From: Streptomyces wedmorensis | GTDB lineage: Bacteria; Actinomycetota; Actinomycetes; Streptomycetales; Streptomycetaceae | Length of the DNA stretch: 64,000 bases | Assembly (NCBI RefSeq): GCF_000716445.1 | Contig: NZ_JNWK01000028.1 | Location: forward strand, 84,029 to 148,028 | Reading direction: 5' to 3' | Shown: positions 1 through 9,886 of the stretch, piece after piece | Layout: the number at the start of each line of letters is the position of its first letter | How positions within the stretch are numbered: position 1 is the first letter of the stretch | The notes under the pieces: generated by a model | What the model was told of the DNA's origin: nothing | The model's database searches: none | The model's input: the letters and a program-made list of their open reading frames with translations, nothing else | Program-made: the position numbers and the translations under genes

Positions 1-99
1 TCGATGAGGGGGACGGATGGCATGCAATTCACGCTAAGGAAACGCCTGGTGAGGGGCATCTTTCAGATTGCGGGTTCAACCGCTGAAAAACGAGAGGGA

Positions 100-129
100 G
101 TTGGCGCCGGAATCGCTTCCGACGCCAAC
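100..129. terminator. Hairpin downstream of the UvrA-like gene
   Basis: Arms at 100-112 and 117-129 pair over 13 positions with one mismatch around a 4-base loop. The hairpin sits just past the stop (150) of the minus-strand UvrA-like gene, so it is a plausible terminator. Nothing else is recognisable in bases 1-149. Confidence 0.5.
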
Positions 130-149
130 CCCCTTGATTTCGTGCGGTG

Positions 150-2332
<2,183 letters not shown>

Positions 2333-2399
2333 GGTCTCTCCATCTCTCCGGACGGGACCGCCCTTGCCCGGCCCCATCGGGCGAGCTTAGGCGGACACG

Positions 2400-2482
2400 C
2401 TCGAATCCCCCTCGAATCCCGCTCGAATTCTCCTCGCGGGGGGCTTGAGGAGAATTCGAGCGGGAATCCAGGGGGATTCGAG
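2400..2482. repeat. 36-bp inverted repeat built from CTCGAAT heptamers
   Basis: Arms 2400-2435 and 2447-2482 are complementary at 34 of 36 positions around an 11-base loop. The left arm holds three CTCGAAT units starting at 2400, 2411 and 2422, an exact 11-bp period; the right arm mirrors two of them (ATTCGAG at 2454 and 2476). It lies between the minus-strand VOC gene and the minus-strand UvrA-like gene. It could be a terminator for the first, an operator for the second, or both. Heptamers at 11-bp spacing are the known pattern for SARP-family activators, but no such regulator is in the window. Confidence 0.7.
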
Positions 2483-2534
2483 CCGTATGGGGGATGTGGC
2501 GGCCGCGGGGGCGCTGCGGGTGGGGGCCTGGGCG

Positions 2535-2891
2535 TCAGCGCTCCTGGAGGAGGCCGAGGACGTTGCCGTCGACGTCGGTGACGGTGGCGACCAGACGGCC
2601 GCCGCCGACCTCGGCGGCGGGGTTCTGCACGACGGCGCCGGCCGCGACGACCTCGGCCAACTTCGCCTCGATGTCCGGCACGTGCCAGTACGCCACCGGG
2701 GTCGCCATGCCCTGCGTGCCCGCGCCCGGGACCAGGCCGATGTGCTGCCCCGCGACGTCGAAGCCCACGTAGAAGTCCTCGTCGGTCTGCGGCTCGACGC
2801 CGAGCAGCGCGGTGTACACGGTCTTGGCCGTCGCCAGGTCCTTGACGGGGTGGAGCACCGTCTTGATTCCCTGGGTGGCGGGGTGGGACAT
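2535..2891 (-). CDS. VOC (glyoxalase/bleomycin-resistance fold) protein
   Basis: A 118-residue single VOC domain. It opens with the usual pattern for these proteins (IKTVLHPVKDLATAKTVY), has the middle strand HIGLVPG and ends with VTDVDGNVLGLLQ, where the last metal-ligand glutamate region would lie. Proteins of this family bind or modify small molecules and often act in self-protection within antibiotic clusters; the substrate cannot be read from the sequence. The ATG at 2891 has AGGAG five bases upstream. The gene is divergent from the secreted hydrolase and upstream of the broken UvrA-like gene, which fits a resistance role, but this is inference. Confidence 0.75.
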   Translation of the reverse strand: MSHPATQGIKTVLHPVKDLATAKTVYTALLGVEPQTDEDFYVGFDVAGQHIGLVPGAGTQGMATPVAYWHVPDIEAKLAEVVAAGAVVQNPAAEVGGGRLVATVTDVDGNVLGLLQER

Positions 2892-3053
2892 GATCACTCC
2901 TAGGTCGGGATCGTGTTTCCGCATGCTAGGGAGAACGCCCCTCCGGATGCTTCTCCGTTCTTGCTCACTCAAGTGGGATTCCAGCCATCTTTGACTCGAA
3001 TTACAGAGGGCCTTGTCAGGCTGCGAGCGCGTTGCATCCAGAAGGGGAATCAC

Positions 3054-4595
3054 GTGAAGAAGCTCGCATTGGTCACGACGGTGATCGTGACCGGCCTGGT
3101 GGGTCCGTCCGTCACCCCGGTGGCGGCGGTGGAGGCGGTCACGCCGGCCGCAAGCGTGGCCTGGTCGCCGTGTCCGGAAAACGACCCGACCCTCGGAGCC
3201 ATGCTCAAGGGCCTCGAGTGCGGCACGGTCCAGGTGCCGCTCGACTACTCCCAGCCCGACGGCCAGAAGATCAGTCTGGCACTGACCCGGGCCAAGCACA
3301 CCGTCGCCGAGGCGGACTACAAGGGTGTCGTGATCCTGCACCGCGGCCAGTGGCCCGGCCCCATCGCGCGGGACCTGCCCACCCGGTACGCCAAGGGCAC
3401 CACCGGTCTCGCGCAGGACGTCGGCGCCGCCTACGACTTCATCGGCTTCGACCCGCGCGGCGTCGGGGCCAGCGAGCCGGCGATCGTCTGCGACCCGACC
3501 TACATCAACCCGGGCCACGCCCTGCCCGACCCGGTGCCGAACTCGCCCGCCGCCGAGCAGGCCCTGGTCGACCGGGCACGTTCGTACGCGCAGAGCTGCG
3601 GCCAGCAGTACGGCGACATCCTCAACCACCTCACCACCAAGGACTCCGCGCGCGACCTGGAGCAGATGCGCATCGCGCTCGGCCAGGAGAAGATCACCTA
3701 CTTCGGCACCGACTGGGGCGGCTACCTCGGTTCCGTCTACGCCACCCTGTACCCGAACCGGGTCCAGCGGCTGATCGTCGACAGCGTGCCGAGCCCGAGC
3801 GGCGTCGGCTTCCTGAACCAGCTCGGGAAGAACTTCACGACCGAGCAGAACGCCGGCATCTTCTTCGCCTGGGTCGCCAAGTACGACTCGGTCTACCACC
3901 TGGGCACCACCGCCGCCCAGGTCGAGGCGAAGTACTACGCGGCCCAGAACAGCCTCCGTACCGCGCCCGTCGACGGCAAGATAGGCCCGGCGGAGTGGGC
4001 CGACGTCTTCGAGCCGGTCGTCTACCGCCACTGGATCTGGCTGAACCGCGCGAAGATCCTCTCGGACTTCGTCGTCAACAACGACCCGACGTCGCTGAAG
4101 GCCAACTTCTCCGACCCGGGCTTCCCGCACCAGAACCGCCACACCATGACCAACGCGGTCAACTGCACCGACGGCCCGTGGCCGCGGGACTGGAACCCGT
4201 ACAGCGCGGCCTACTCCGCCCAGTACGCCACCGGCACCACGTTCCTGACCTGGAACAACGCCTGGTACACCGCTCCGTGCGCCTTCTGGCCGGCGGCCTC
4301 CCAGACGCCCGTGCAGGTCGGCAACTCCTCGGTGGACGTCCTGATCGTGCAGCCCGAGTTCGACACCGCGCACGGCGTCATCGGCGCCTACGACACCCAC
4401 CTGCGCTTCCCGAACTCCCGCTTCATCCTGGAGAAGGGCGGCCACAGCGTCGGCGCGGCCCTGTCGGCCAACGGCAACACCTGCCTCAACGCCTACCTCA
4501 GCGACTACCTGAGGGACGGCACCCGGCCCGCCTCCAAGTGGGGCGTCGACGCCACCTGCACGGCGGCCCCGGACCCGGTGCCGGCCGGCGCCTGA
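3054..4595 (+). CDS. Secreted alpha/beta hydrolase, TAP-like, with Asp in the nucleophile position
   Basis: A 513-residue protein that begins with a Lys-Lys plus hydrophobic stretch typical of a signal peptide (cleavage probably after VAA). It has the layout of tripeptidyl-aminopeptidase (TAP)-like hydrolases: GFDPRGVG for the oxyanion region and a C-terminal VLIVQPEFDTAHGV ... GGHSVG block supplying Asp and His. The nucleophile elbow is GTDWGG where relatives have GxSYG, so Ser is replaced by Asp. Asp-Trp-Gly-Gly is the elbow of epoxide hydrolases. Kinamycin and lomaiviticin use alpha/beta-fold epoxide hydrolases (Alp1U, Lom6) on the A ring, so an epoxide-hydrolase role is plausible. The GTG start at 3054 has GAAGGGG upstream. 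Confidence 0.75.
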   Translation: MKKLALVTTVIVTGLVGPSVTPVAAVEAVTPAASVAWSPCPENDPTLGAMLKGLECGTVQVPLDYSQPDGQKISLALTRAKHTVAEADYKGVVILHRGQWPGPIARDLPTRYAKGTTGLAQDVGAAYDFIGFDPRGVGASEPAIVCDPTYINPGHALPDPVPNSPAAEQALVDRARSYAQSCGQQYGDILNHLTTKDSARDLEQMRIALGQEKITYFGTDWGGYLGSVYATLYPNRVQRLIVDSVPSPSGVGFLNQLGKNFTTEQNAGIFFAWVAKYDSVYHLGTTAAQVEAKYYAAQNSLRTAPVDGKIGPAEWADVFEPVVYRHWIWLNRAKILSDFVVNNDPTSLKANFSDPGFPHQNRHTMTNAVNCTDGPWPRDWNPYSAAYSAQYATGTTFLTWNNAWYTAPCAFWPAASQTPVQVGNSSVDVLIVQPEFDTAHGVIGAYDTHLRFPNSRFILEKGGHSVGAALSANGNTCLNAYLSDYLRDGTRPASKWGVDATCTAAPDPVPAGA

Positions 4596-4606
4596 CCGGA
4601 CGCGGA

Positions 4607-4736
4607 CGCGTCCCGCATGAGCGAGACATGCGGGACGCGGACGGGCCCCGCATGAGCGAGACATGCGGGGCCCGTACCTCCGCGGCGACAGGGAGCGGCG
4701 CCCACCGGGAAGGCTTCGCCCGGCGGGCGCCGCTCC
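4607..4736. terminator. Three consecutive hairpins between convergent genes
   Basis: Hairpin 1 has 13-bp arms at 4607-4619 and 4627-4639; hairpin 2 has 13-bp arms at 4642-4654 and 4662-4674. The two share the same 7-base loop (AGCGAGA) and the same closing GCATG/CATGC. A third, longer GC-rich hairpin follows at about 4692-4736. They separate the hydrolase (ends 4595) from the convergent glycosyltransferase (ends 4740). Confidence 0.75.
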
Positions 4737-4739
4737 GGG

Positions 4740-6077
4740 TCAGCGTGCCGAGACCGCGCCGGCCCGATGGGCGTCGACCAACTGCGCCAGGGTGCGCGCG
4801 AGTTCGTTGGGTGCGGGCATCGTGAGGACCTCCAGGCGCAGCCGCCGGGCACTGGCCCGGAGGGCCTCGTCCTCGATGAGCCGGACGATCGCCGCGCGGA
4901 CGCCCGGACCGTCCACCTCGGCGGGCTTCATGGCGATGCCCGCCCCGGACCGCTCCAGGCACTGGAGCTTCAGCGGTACGTCGAAGGCCCGGCTGACCAG
5001 CAGCTGGGGGACGCCGTAGCGCAGCGCGCAGCCGAACGACCAGGTGCCGCCGTGGTGGACCATGGCCGTGCAGGTCGGCAGGACGTCGGCGAGGGGCACG
5101 GACTCCACCAGGCGGGTGTTGTCCGGCACCCGGCGCAGCTTCTCCTGGGACTCCCGCGGCAGGGTGAGGACCAGCTCCATCTCCAGGTCGCCCACCGAGT
5201 CGAGGATCTCCTGGATCTTCTCGACGGGCAGCAGCTGCCGCACAGGACCGTCGTTCACCGCGTCGCCGAAGGTCATCAGGACCCGCGGCGCCCTGGGCGG
5301 CTCGGCCAGCCAACGGGGCACCACGGTGGGCCCGTTGTAGGGCACGAACTGCATCGGCAGCGTCGTCGGCCGGTGGTCGGGACGGAAGTCCCCGGGAAGG
5401 GGGTCGATGGTGAACTGCCCGTTCACCAGGTCCTCGGAGAACGCGACGCCGTACTTCCCCGCCCAGCCGGACAACCAGTCGCGCAGCCCGTCGGCGCGGT
5501 CCTCGGGAGGCTGCCGCTCCTGCGCGTGGAGGAAGTCCTCGCGCATGCGGCTGTAGACGTCGACCGAATACAGCACCCGGGCGTGCGCCGCGCCGACCGC
5601 GGCCGCGGCCACCGCTCCCGCGAACGCCTTCGCGCCCCAGAGCACCAGGTCGGGCTTCCATTCGAGGGCGAACCCGACGACGTCCTCCATCATCGAGTCG
5701 TTGGACCGCCGGGCCTGGGGGAGCACCAGGCTCTCGAAGACCCGGGTCGCCTGCTCCCAGCTGAGCCGGTCGCGGTCCGGCCGCACGTCGAACAGCGGGT
5801 CGAGGCCGCCCCCTTGCTGCGGGCCCTGGCCGGCGCCGCCCGCGGCGGGCGCGGCGGCCTTCTTCCGCTGGTCCCGCCGGTCGCGTTCCTTGCGTACCTC
5901 CGCGGTCTCGCCCGGACCGACGCTGATGCCGGTGAGTCCGGCTCCGGTGACGTCGTCGAGCAGGTCGGGCCAGCCGGCCACGCGCACCTCGTGACCGGCG
6001 GTCTGCAGCGACCAGGCCAGTGGAATCAGGTTGAACAGGTGTGTCTTAAAGGGAAACGGCACGATGAGCACACGCAT
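4740..6077 (-). CDS. GT1-family glycosyltransferase
   Basis: A 445-residue GT-B enzyme of the macrolide/aromatic-polyketide type. The N-terminal acceptor domain starts MRVLIVPFPFKTHLFNLIPLAWSL, the classic opening of these enzymes. The C-terminal donor domain carries MVHHGGTWS followed by GVPQLLVSR, the nucleotide-sugar site with its His-His-Gly-Gly core. An unusual charged then Ala/Gly/Gln-rich insertion lies near residues 65-95. It would move an activated deoxysugar onto the polyketide. It is the third glycosyltransferase of the window and is not closely similar to the pair at 48.3-50.8 kb. It lies 70 bases downstream of the MFS gene on the same strand and is probably co-transcribed with it. 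Confidence 0.85.
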   Translation of the reverse strand: MRVLIVPFPFKTHLFNLIPLAWSLQTAGHEVRVAGWPDLLDDVTGAGLTGISVGPGETAEVRKERDRRDQRKKAAAPAAGGAGQGPQQGGGLDPLFDVRPDRDRLSWEQATRVFESLVLPQARRSNDSMMEDVVGFALEWKPDLVLWGAKAFAGAVAAAAVGAAHARVLYSVDVYSRMREDFLHAQERQPPEDRADGLRDWLSGWAGKYGVAFSEDLVNGQFTIDPLPGDFRPDHRPTTLPMQFVPYNGPTVVPRWLAEPPRAPRVLMTFGDAVNDGPVRQLLPVEKIQEILDSVGDLEMELVLTLPRESQEKLRRVPDNTRLVESVPLADVLPTCTAMVHHGGTWSFGCALRYGVPQLLVSRAFDVPLKLQCLERSGAGIAMKPAEVDGPGVRAAIVRLIEDEALRASARRLRLEVLTMPAPNELARTLAQLVDAHRAGAVSAR

Positions 6078-6149
6078 GAAGGACCGCCTTCGCGTCGGGG
6101 CCGGGGGAGTCTGGGGGTACTCCGTCCTTGCCGGTCCCGATCATCTTGC

Positions 6150-7346
6150 TCACGCCTCCGGCACGGTTCTTCTCCAGATTTGCCGGGTACCGCCGGTTGC
6201 CGCGGTGACCAGGAACGTGACGGCGGCGACCACGAGGGCCGCCGGAACCGCGCCCGCCAGATCGCACAGCGCGCCCAGGACCAGGATCGACACCGCCACG
6301 CCCGACGGGAGCAGCGTCGCCCGGAGCGTCACCACCGACGACAGCTCCTCGACGGAGGCGGCGGCGAGCAGACGGTTGTTGAAGTGGACGAAGGCAACCT
6401 CGAACAGGACCAGGAACACCGCGTACAGCACGAGCGTCGGCGCCGTACGGCCGACGAGCACCGCGGCCAGCAGCGGCGGCATGGGCAGCACCGCCCAGAC
6501 CGCCGACGGGACCCGGTCGAGGTACTGCTGCGCGGGGAGGGCGGCGAGCGAACCCGCGAAGATCGCGACCGCCGACATCGCGACGAAGACGCCCACCAGG
6601 CGGGTCCCGCCGCCCAGCAGGGTCAGCGGGATGACGGTGACGGCCACCGTGTGGAAGCCCTGCCAGAACGCCACCAGCAGGAACCGGGCGAAGAGCCGGC
6701 GCAGTACCGGGTCCTCGATCCGCAGCCGGGTGGCGGCCGCGGTCTCCTCGCCGCCCTTCTCCCCGGCGGCCCCGCCCGCGGCGGTCGGCAGCGCCCAGGC
6801 GAGGAGCGCGGAGAGCGCGAGGGTCGCCACGTTCACCGCGATCAGCCCCCGCAGGGACAGGACGGAGCCGGCCGGGCCCGCCAGCGCGGCGCCGACGCTG
6901 AGGCCGGTGAGCTTGCCGATCTCGGCGACGGTGTTCGCCCGGTCGAGCCGCTCCGCGGGCACCGCGCCGCGCAGCACGACCGAGGTGGCCGAGCGGGTGA
7001 CCGCCTCGAAGAAGCCGCGGGTCAGGACGAGTCCGGTGGCGACCGCGAGCAGCGCGGAGCCCGGCGCGGCGAGCGCGGCGGCGGTGAGCAGCAGGCTCGC
7101 GGCCTCGGCGAGCCGGACGAGCCGCTCCGGAGCGCGCCGGGCGAGCAGCCGGTTGAGCGGTGCGGCGAGCAGCAGCGCGGGCAGCCACGGGGCGCTCAGC
7201 ACGGCGCCGGCGAGCAGGCCGGAACCGGTCACCGAACCGACGTGCGTGGACAGGCTCACGAGAACCAGAAAACTCCCGCACGTGTTGACGAACAGCAGCG
7301 CGGGAGTGAAGTGAGGCGACCGTAATGTCGCGGGAAATAACGTCAT
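6150..7346 (-). CDS. MFS transporter
   Basis: A 398-residue membrane protein with about twelve hydrophobic segments and an Arg-rich cytoplasmic loop near residue 65 (LNRLLARRAPERLVRLAE). It has a long central loop around residues 180-205 and lacks the 14-segment layout of the large drug antiporters. It is most like MFS efflux proteins of about 400 residues. It starts at ATG 7346 and is divergent from the ATP-grasp gene. Exporting either the product of the adjacent peptide-like module or the glycosylated polyketide is likely; the substrate cannot be assigned. Confidence 0.8.
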   Translation of the reverse strand: MTLFPATLRSPHFTPALLFVNTCGSFLVLVSLSTHVGSVTGSGLLAGAVLSAPWLPALLLAAPLNRLLARRAPERLVRLAEAASLLLTAAALAAPGSALLAVATGLVLTRGFFEAVTRSATSVVLRGAVPAERLDRANTVAEIGKLTGLSVGAALAGPAGSVLSLRGLIAVNVATLALSALLAWALPTAAGGAAGEKGGEETAAATRLRIEDPVLRRLFARFLLVAFWQGFHTVAVTVIPLTLLGGGTRLVGVFVAMSAVAIFAGSLAALPAQQYLDRVPSAVWAVLPMPPLLAAVLVGRTAPTLVLYAVFLVLFEVAFVHFNNRLLAAASVEELSSVVTLRATLLPSGVAVSILVLGALCDLAGAVPAALVVAAVTFLVTAATGGTRQIWRRTVPEA

Positions 7347-7423
7347 GAAGCATCCCTCCAGGGCTGGAGGATGGCAGAGCTGAACGGATTTCGGCCAAGG
7401 GGAAGTCTGTCTATCTTGAACAC
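7347..7423. promoter_or_regulatory. Short divergent promoter region
   Basis: This 77-base gap separates the divergent MFS (minus) and ATP-grasp (plus) genes, so it must hold promoters for both. It contains TGAACGG and CTTGAACAC, similar to the TTGAACG elements in other divergent gaps of the window, but no clear palindrome. Confidence 0.4.
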
Positions 7424-8692
7424 ATGACAGCAGCCATAAAAGGCGGCCCGTGCGTCGTGATGGTCGATGCCTATGCCGCGGTCCGTGGACTCGTTCTGGA
7501 ATTCCGTGATCAGGGGTGTTCCGTCGTCCGTGTGCAGAGCACGCGCGAGGTGCCGTTCGTCTACCGGTCGGCGCCGCACGTTCCCGACGACTTCGTCCTG
7601 GACCTCGTCCACGACGGCGACCCGGCGGCCACCGCGGACGCGGTCGCGGCCTTCTCGCCGATCGCGGTGATCTCGGGCGGCGAGAGCGGGGTGGAGCTCG
7701 CGGACCTGCTCGCGGAGCTCCTCGGCCTGCCTGGCAACGGAACCGCCCTGAGCGCCGCGCGCCGCGACAAGCACCTCATGATCGAGACCCTGCGCGCCGC
7801 CGGACTCCGCGCCGCGCGACAGCTGTGGGCCACCGACGCGGACGAACTCGCGGCCTGGCACCGCGAGCTCGGCGGCCGGGTCGTCGTGAAGCCGCCGCGC
7901 AGCGCCGGCAGCCAGGGCGTCTCCTTCTGCGACACCCCGGAGGAGTCGGTCGCCGCCTACCGCTCCCTCGCCGGCGCGGACGACGTCTTCTCCCAGCCCA
8001 ACCGGGGGGCCGTGGCACAGGAGTACCTGGCGGGCACCGAGTACATGGTCAACACCGTGAGCCGGGACGGCCGCCACCACGTGTGCGACGTCTGGCGCAC
8101 CGGCCGGGTCAGCGCGAACGGCGTCGTCGACCTCTGCGACGCCCTCTCCCTCATCGACTCCGGCAGCAGGGTCGTGCGGCCGCTCACCGAGTACGGCTTC
8201 CAGGTCCTCGACGCCCTCGGCATCCGGCACGGCCCCGCGCACCTGGAGATCAGGATGACCCCGGACGGGCCGTGCCTGGTCGAGGTCGGGGCCCGGATCG
8301 CGGGCGGCGGCATCCCGGCGGCCGCCGGCCTCGGCATCGGCGCCTCGCAGCTCGACTGGACCGTCGACGCCTATCTGCGGCCCGAGCGGTTCCACGCGCG
8401 CGCGGGGACCCCGTACGAGGTGAAGCGGTACGCCGCGATCGCCGGCATGGTCTCGCCGGTGGAGGGCGTGCTCCGCGAGTACCGGGGCATCGAGGAGATC
8501 GAACGGCTGGAGGGCTGCCACGCCCTGGCGACCCTGGTGAAGCCGGGCCAGGAGATCCGCAGGACGGTCGACGACCTCACGTACCCGGTGGTCGTGACCC
8601 TGCTGCACGACCTCGACGAGGTCGTGCAGCGCGACCTGAACACCATCCGGCACCTCGACGGCGTCGGGTTCTACGCCCTCGAAGGCTCCTGA
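7424..8692 (+). CDS. ATP-grasp carboxylate-amine ligase
   Basis: A 422-residue ATP-grasp protein related to L-amino-acid ligases and the carbamoyl-phosphate-synthase-like group. The lid and ATP-binding block VVKPPRSAGSQGVSF lies near residues 148-162. The metal/ATP block HLEIRMTPDGPCLVEVGARIAGGG is near 268-291, with the paired Glu residues expected for Mg-ATP binding. The family joins a carboxylate to an amine through an acyl phosphate. It sits beside the 19-residue open reading frame and the AsnB operon, so attaching an amino acid to a peptide or making a dipeptide are both possible. The partner is unknown. It converges on the PhyH gene across a hairpin. Confidence 0.8.
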   Translation: MTAAIKGGPCVVMVDAYAAVRGLVLEFRDQGCSVVRVQSTREVPFVYRSAPHVPDDFVLDLVHDGDPAATADAVAAFSPIAVISGGESGVELADLLAELLGLPGNGTALSAARRDKHLMIETLRAAGLRAARQLWATDADELAAWHRELGGRVVVKPPRSAGSQGVSFCDTPEESVAAYRSLAGADDVFSQPNRGAVAQEYLAGTEYMVNTVSRDGRHHVCDVWRTGRVSANGVVDLCDALSLIDSGSRVVRPLTEYGFQVLDALGIRHGPAHLEIRMTPDGPCLVEVGARIAGGGIPAAAGLGIGASQLDWTVDAYLRPERFHARAGTPYEVKRYAAIAGMVSPVEGVLREYRGIEEIERLEGCHALATLVKPGQEIRRTVDDLTYPVVVTLLHDLDEVVQRDLNTIRHLDGVGFYALEGS

Positions 8693-8735
8693 CCGCGTCT
8701 CGACCGGGAACCGACCGGCCGCCGACCGCGCCACC

Positions 8736-8764
8736 GTTCGACCGCTGCCGATCCGCGGTCGAAC
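8736..8764. terminator. Convergent terminator hairpin
   Basis: Arms of 10 bp at 8736-8745 (GTTCGACCGC) and 8755-8764 pair perfectly around a 9-base loop, between the ends of the convergent ATP-grasp and PhyH genes. Confidence 0.65.
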
Positions 8765-8765
8765 A

Positions 8766-9563
8766 TCATGCGCGGGCGGCGGCCGGTTCGCGTCGCGTCC
8801 AGGACGGGCGCGGCACCCGGTAGACGAAACTGACGGCCGTACGGGGCTCCGCCGCCGTCGTGTTGGGCGCCGAGCGGTGCACCACCATGCCGTCGAAGAG
8901 GACGGCCGAGCCGGGTGAGAGGGGCACGGCCACCGGCTCCGTCCCCGGCAGGTCCGCGTCCGCGATGTGCGGCTCGACCGCCGCCGCCCGCGGGGCCTCG
9001 CCCGGCAGCCGCTCGCGGTCACCGGTGTGGGGGAGCAGCCCGAGCACGTGCGAGCCGGGCAGGAACTCCAGGCAGCCGTTGCGCGGGGTGGCGGGTTCCA
9101 GCGCGATCCAGATCGTCACGATGCCGTGCTCGTCCGCGCCGAAACCGGGCGGCGCGAACGCCAGGTCCTGGTGCCAGGGCTTCGCGGAGCCCACCACCGG
9201 CGGCTTCGCCCACAGGAAGGCGTTCACCAGGGTGCCCGGGTGCCCGCCGGCGGCCCGGGCGACCGGCCCGTCGGCCAGGCCGAGGGACCGCTGCACCGCG
9301 TCGAACTCCGGCACGTGCTCGTGGATGCGGTCCGCCGAGCGGAGCACCCCGGCCAGCGCCCCCGACCCCTGCTGCCAGGCCGCCCAGCCGCCGATGCCGG
9401 GCGCTTCGAGGACGAAGTCCCCGGTGGAGACCGTGCGGTCGCGGGCGAGCTCCTCCAGCCGGCCGACCGCCCGCCGGAGCCGGTCGAGCGCGTCGCCGGT
9501 CGCGAGCGCGGGGAGCCGGGTGAATCCGTTCTCCCGCAGGTCACGGGATTCGGTGTCGACCAT
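8766..9563 (-). CDS. PhyH-family Fe(II)/2-oxoglutarate dioxygenase
   Basis: A 265-residue protein of the phytanoyl-CoA dioxygenase family. The iron-binding facial triad is visible as HQD in KPWHQDLAFAPP and the distal His in MVVHRSAPN. An Arg about ten residues later (EPRTAVSF) is the likely 2-oxoglutarate anchor. The segment CLEFLPGSH is typical of the family. Members hydroxylate, desaturate or halogenate small molecules and carrier- or peptide-bound substrates. The gene is divergent from the 19-residue open reading frame with 176 bases between them. It could hydroxylate a residue of that peptide or an amino acid, but no substrate is shown. Confidence 0.85.
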   Translation of the reverse strand: MVDTESRDLRENGFTRLPALATGDALDRLRRAVGRLEELARDRTVSTGDFVLEAPGIGGWAAWQQGSGALAGVLRSADRIHEHVPEFDAVQRSLGLADGPVARAAGGHPGTLVNAFLWAKPPVVGSAKPWHQDLAFAPPGFGADEHGIVTIWIALEPATPRNGCLEFLPGSHVLGLLPHTGDRERLPGEAPRAAAVEPHIADADLPGTEPVAVPLSPGSAVLFDGMVVHRSAPNTTAAEPRTAVSFVYRVPRPSWTRREPAAARA

Positions 9564-9655
9564 TCTTCGGGTCCTCTCTCCTGGTGTCGGATGGGCGCGA
9601 ACCTACCCCGGATATATCGCAGAATGCTCTCTTTCGGCGTTCGCGGCCCTTTCCG

Positions 9656-9685
9656 TTGTAGCGCCCTGTGGGCCCTGTCTAATCT
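9656..9685 (+). promoter_or_regulatory. Promoter-like sequence for the short open reading frame
   Basis: TTGTAG at 9656-9661 and TAATCT at 9680-9685 are separated by 18 bases, close to the actinobacterial housekeeping pattern. They lie about 55 bases upstream of the ATG at 9740. Confirmation would need transcript 5' ends. Confidence 0.4.
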
Positions 9686-9739
9686 TCTCGGCATGAGGTC
9701 GACCGACCGCATGAAACGGAATACCGGAGGGAGTTCACA

Positions 9740-9799
9740 ATGAGCGACGGTACCTTCATGGAGACCCGTGACGCGCAGCAGGAGACCAGCAAGTGGTAA
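9740..9799 (+). CDS. 19-residue peptide, candidate ribosomal peptide precursor
   Basis: The reading frame translates as MSDGTFMETRDAQQETSKW and ends with TAA. A strong GGAGGG ribosome-binding site lies 8 bases before the ATG. A promoter-like sequence precedes it and a perfect 14-bp hairpin follows 20 bases after the stop. This layout is typical of a short, highly expressed precursor followed by a partial terminator that lowers expression of the enzyme genes. The peptide has no Cys, one aromatic Phe and a C-terminal Trp, with charged and polar residues between. No known precursor family was recognised. It could instead be a leader peptide or chance. The start, spacing and hairpin favour real translation; the role is inference. 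Confidence 0.55.
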   Translation: MSDGTFMETRDAQQETSKW

Positions 9800-9819
9800 T
9801 CCGCTGACCAGCGAATTGC

Positions 9820-9854
9820 GCCGCCCGTACGGATTCGCATTCCGTACGGGCGGC
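9820..9854 (+). terminator. Perfect hairpin, probable attenuator after the 19-residue gene
   Basis: Arms 9820-9833 and 9841-9854 pair over 14 bp without mismatch around a 7-base loop. No T-run follows. It sits between the short gene and the start of the eight-gene operon on the same strand, so it can act as a partial terminator or an RNA-stabilising element. Confidence 0.7.
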
Positions 9855-9886
9855 TCGTCGTCCATCGTCCCGAGAGAGAGGTTGAG

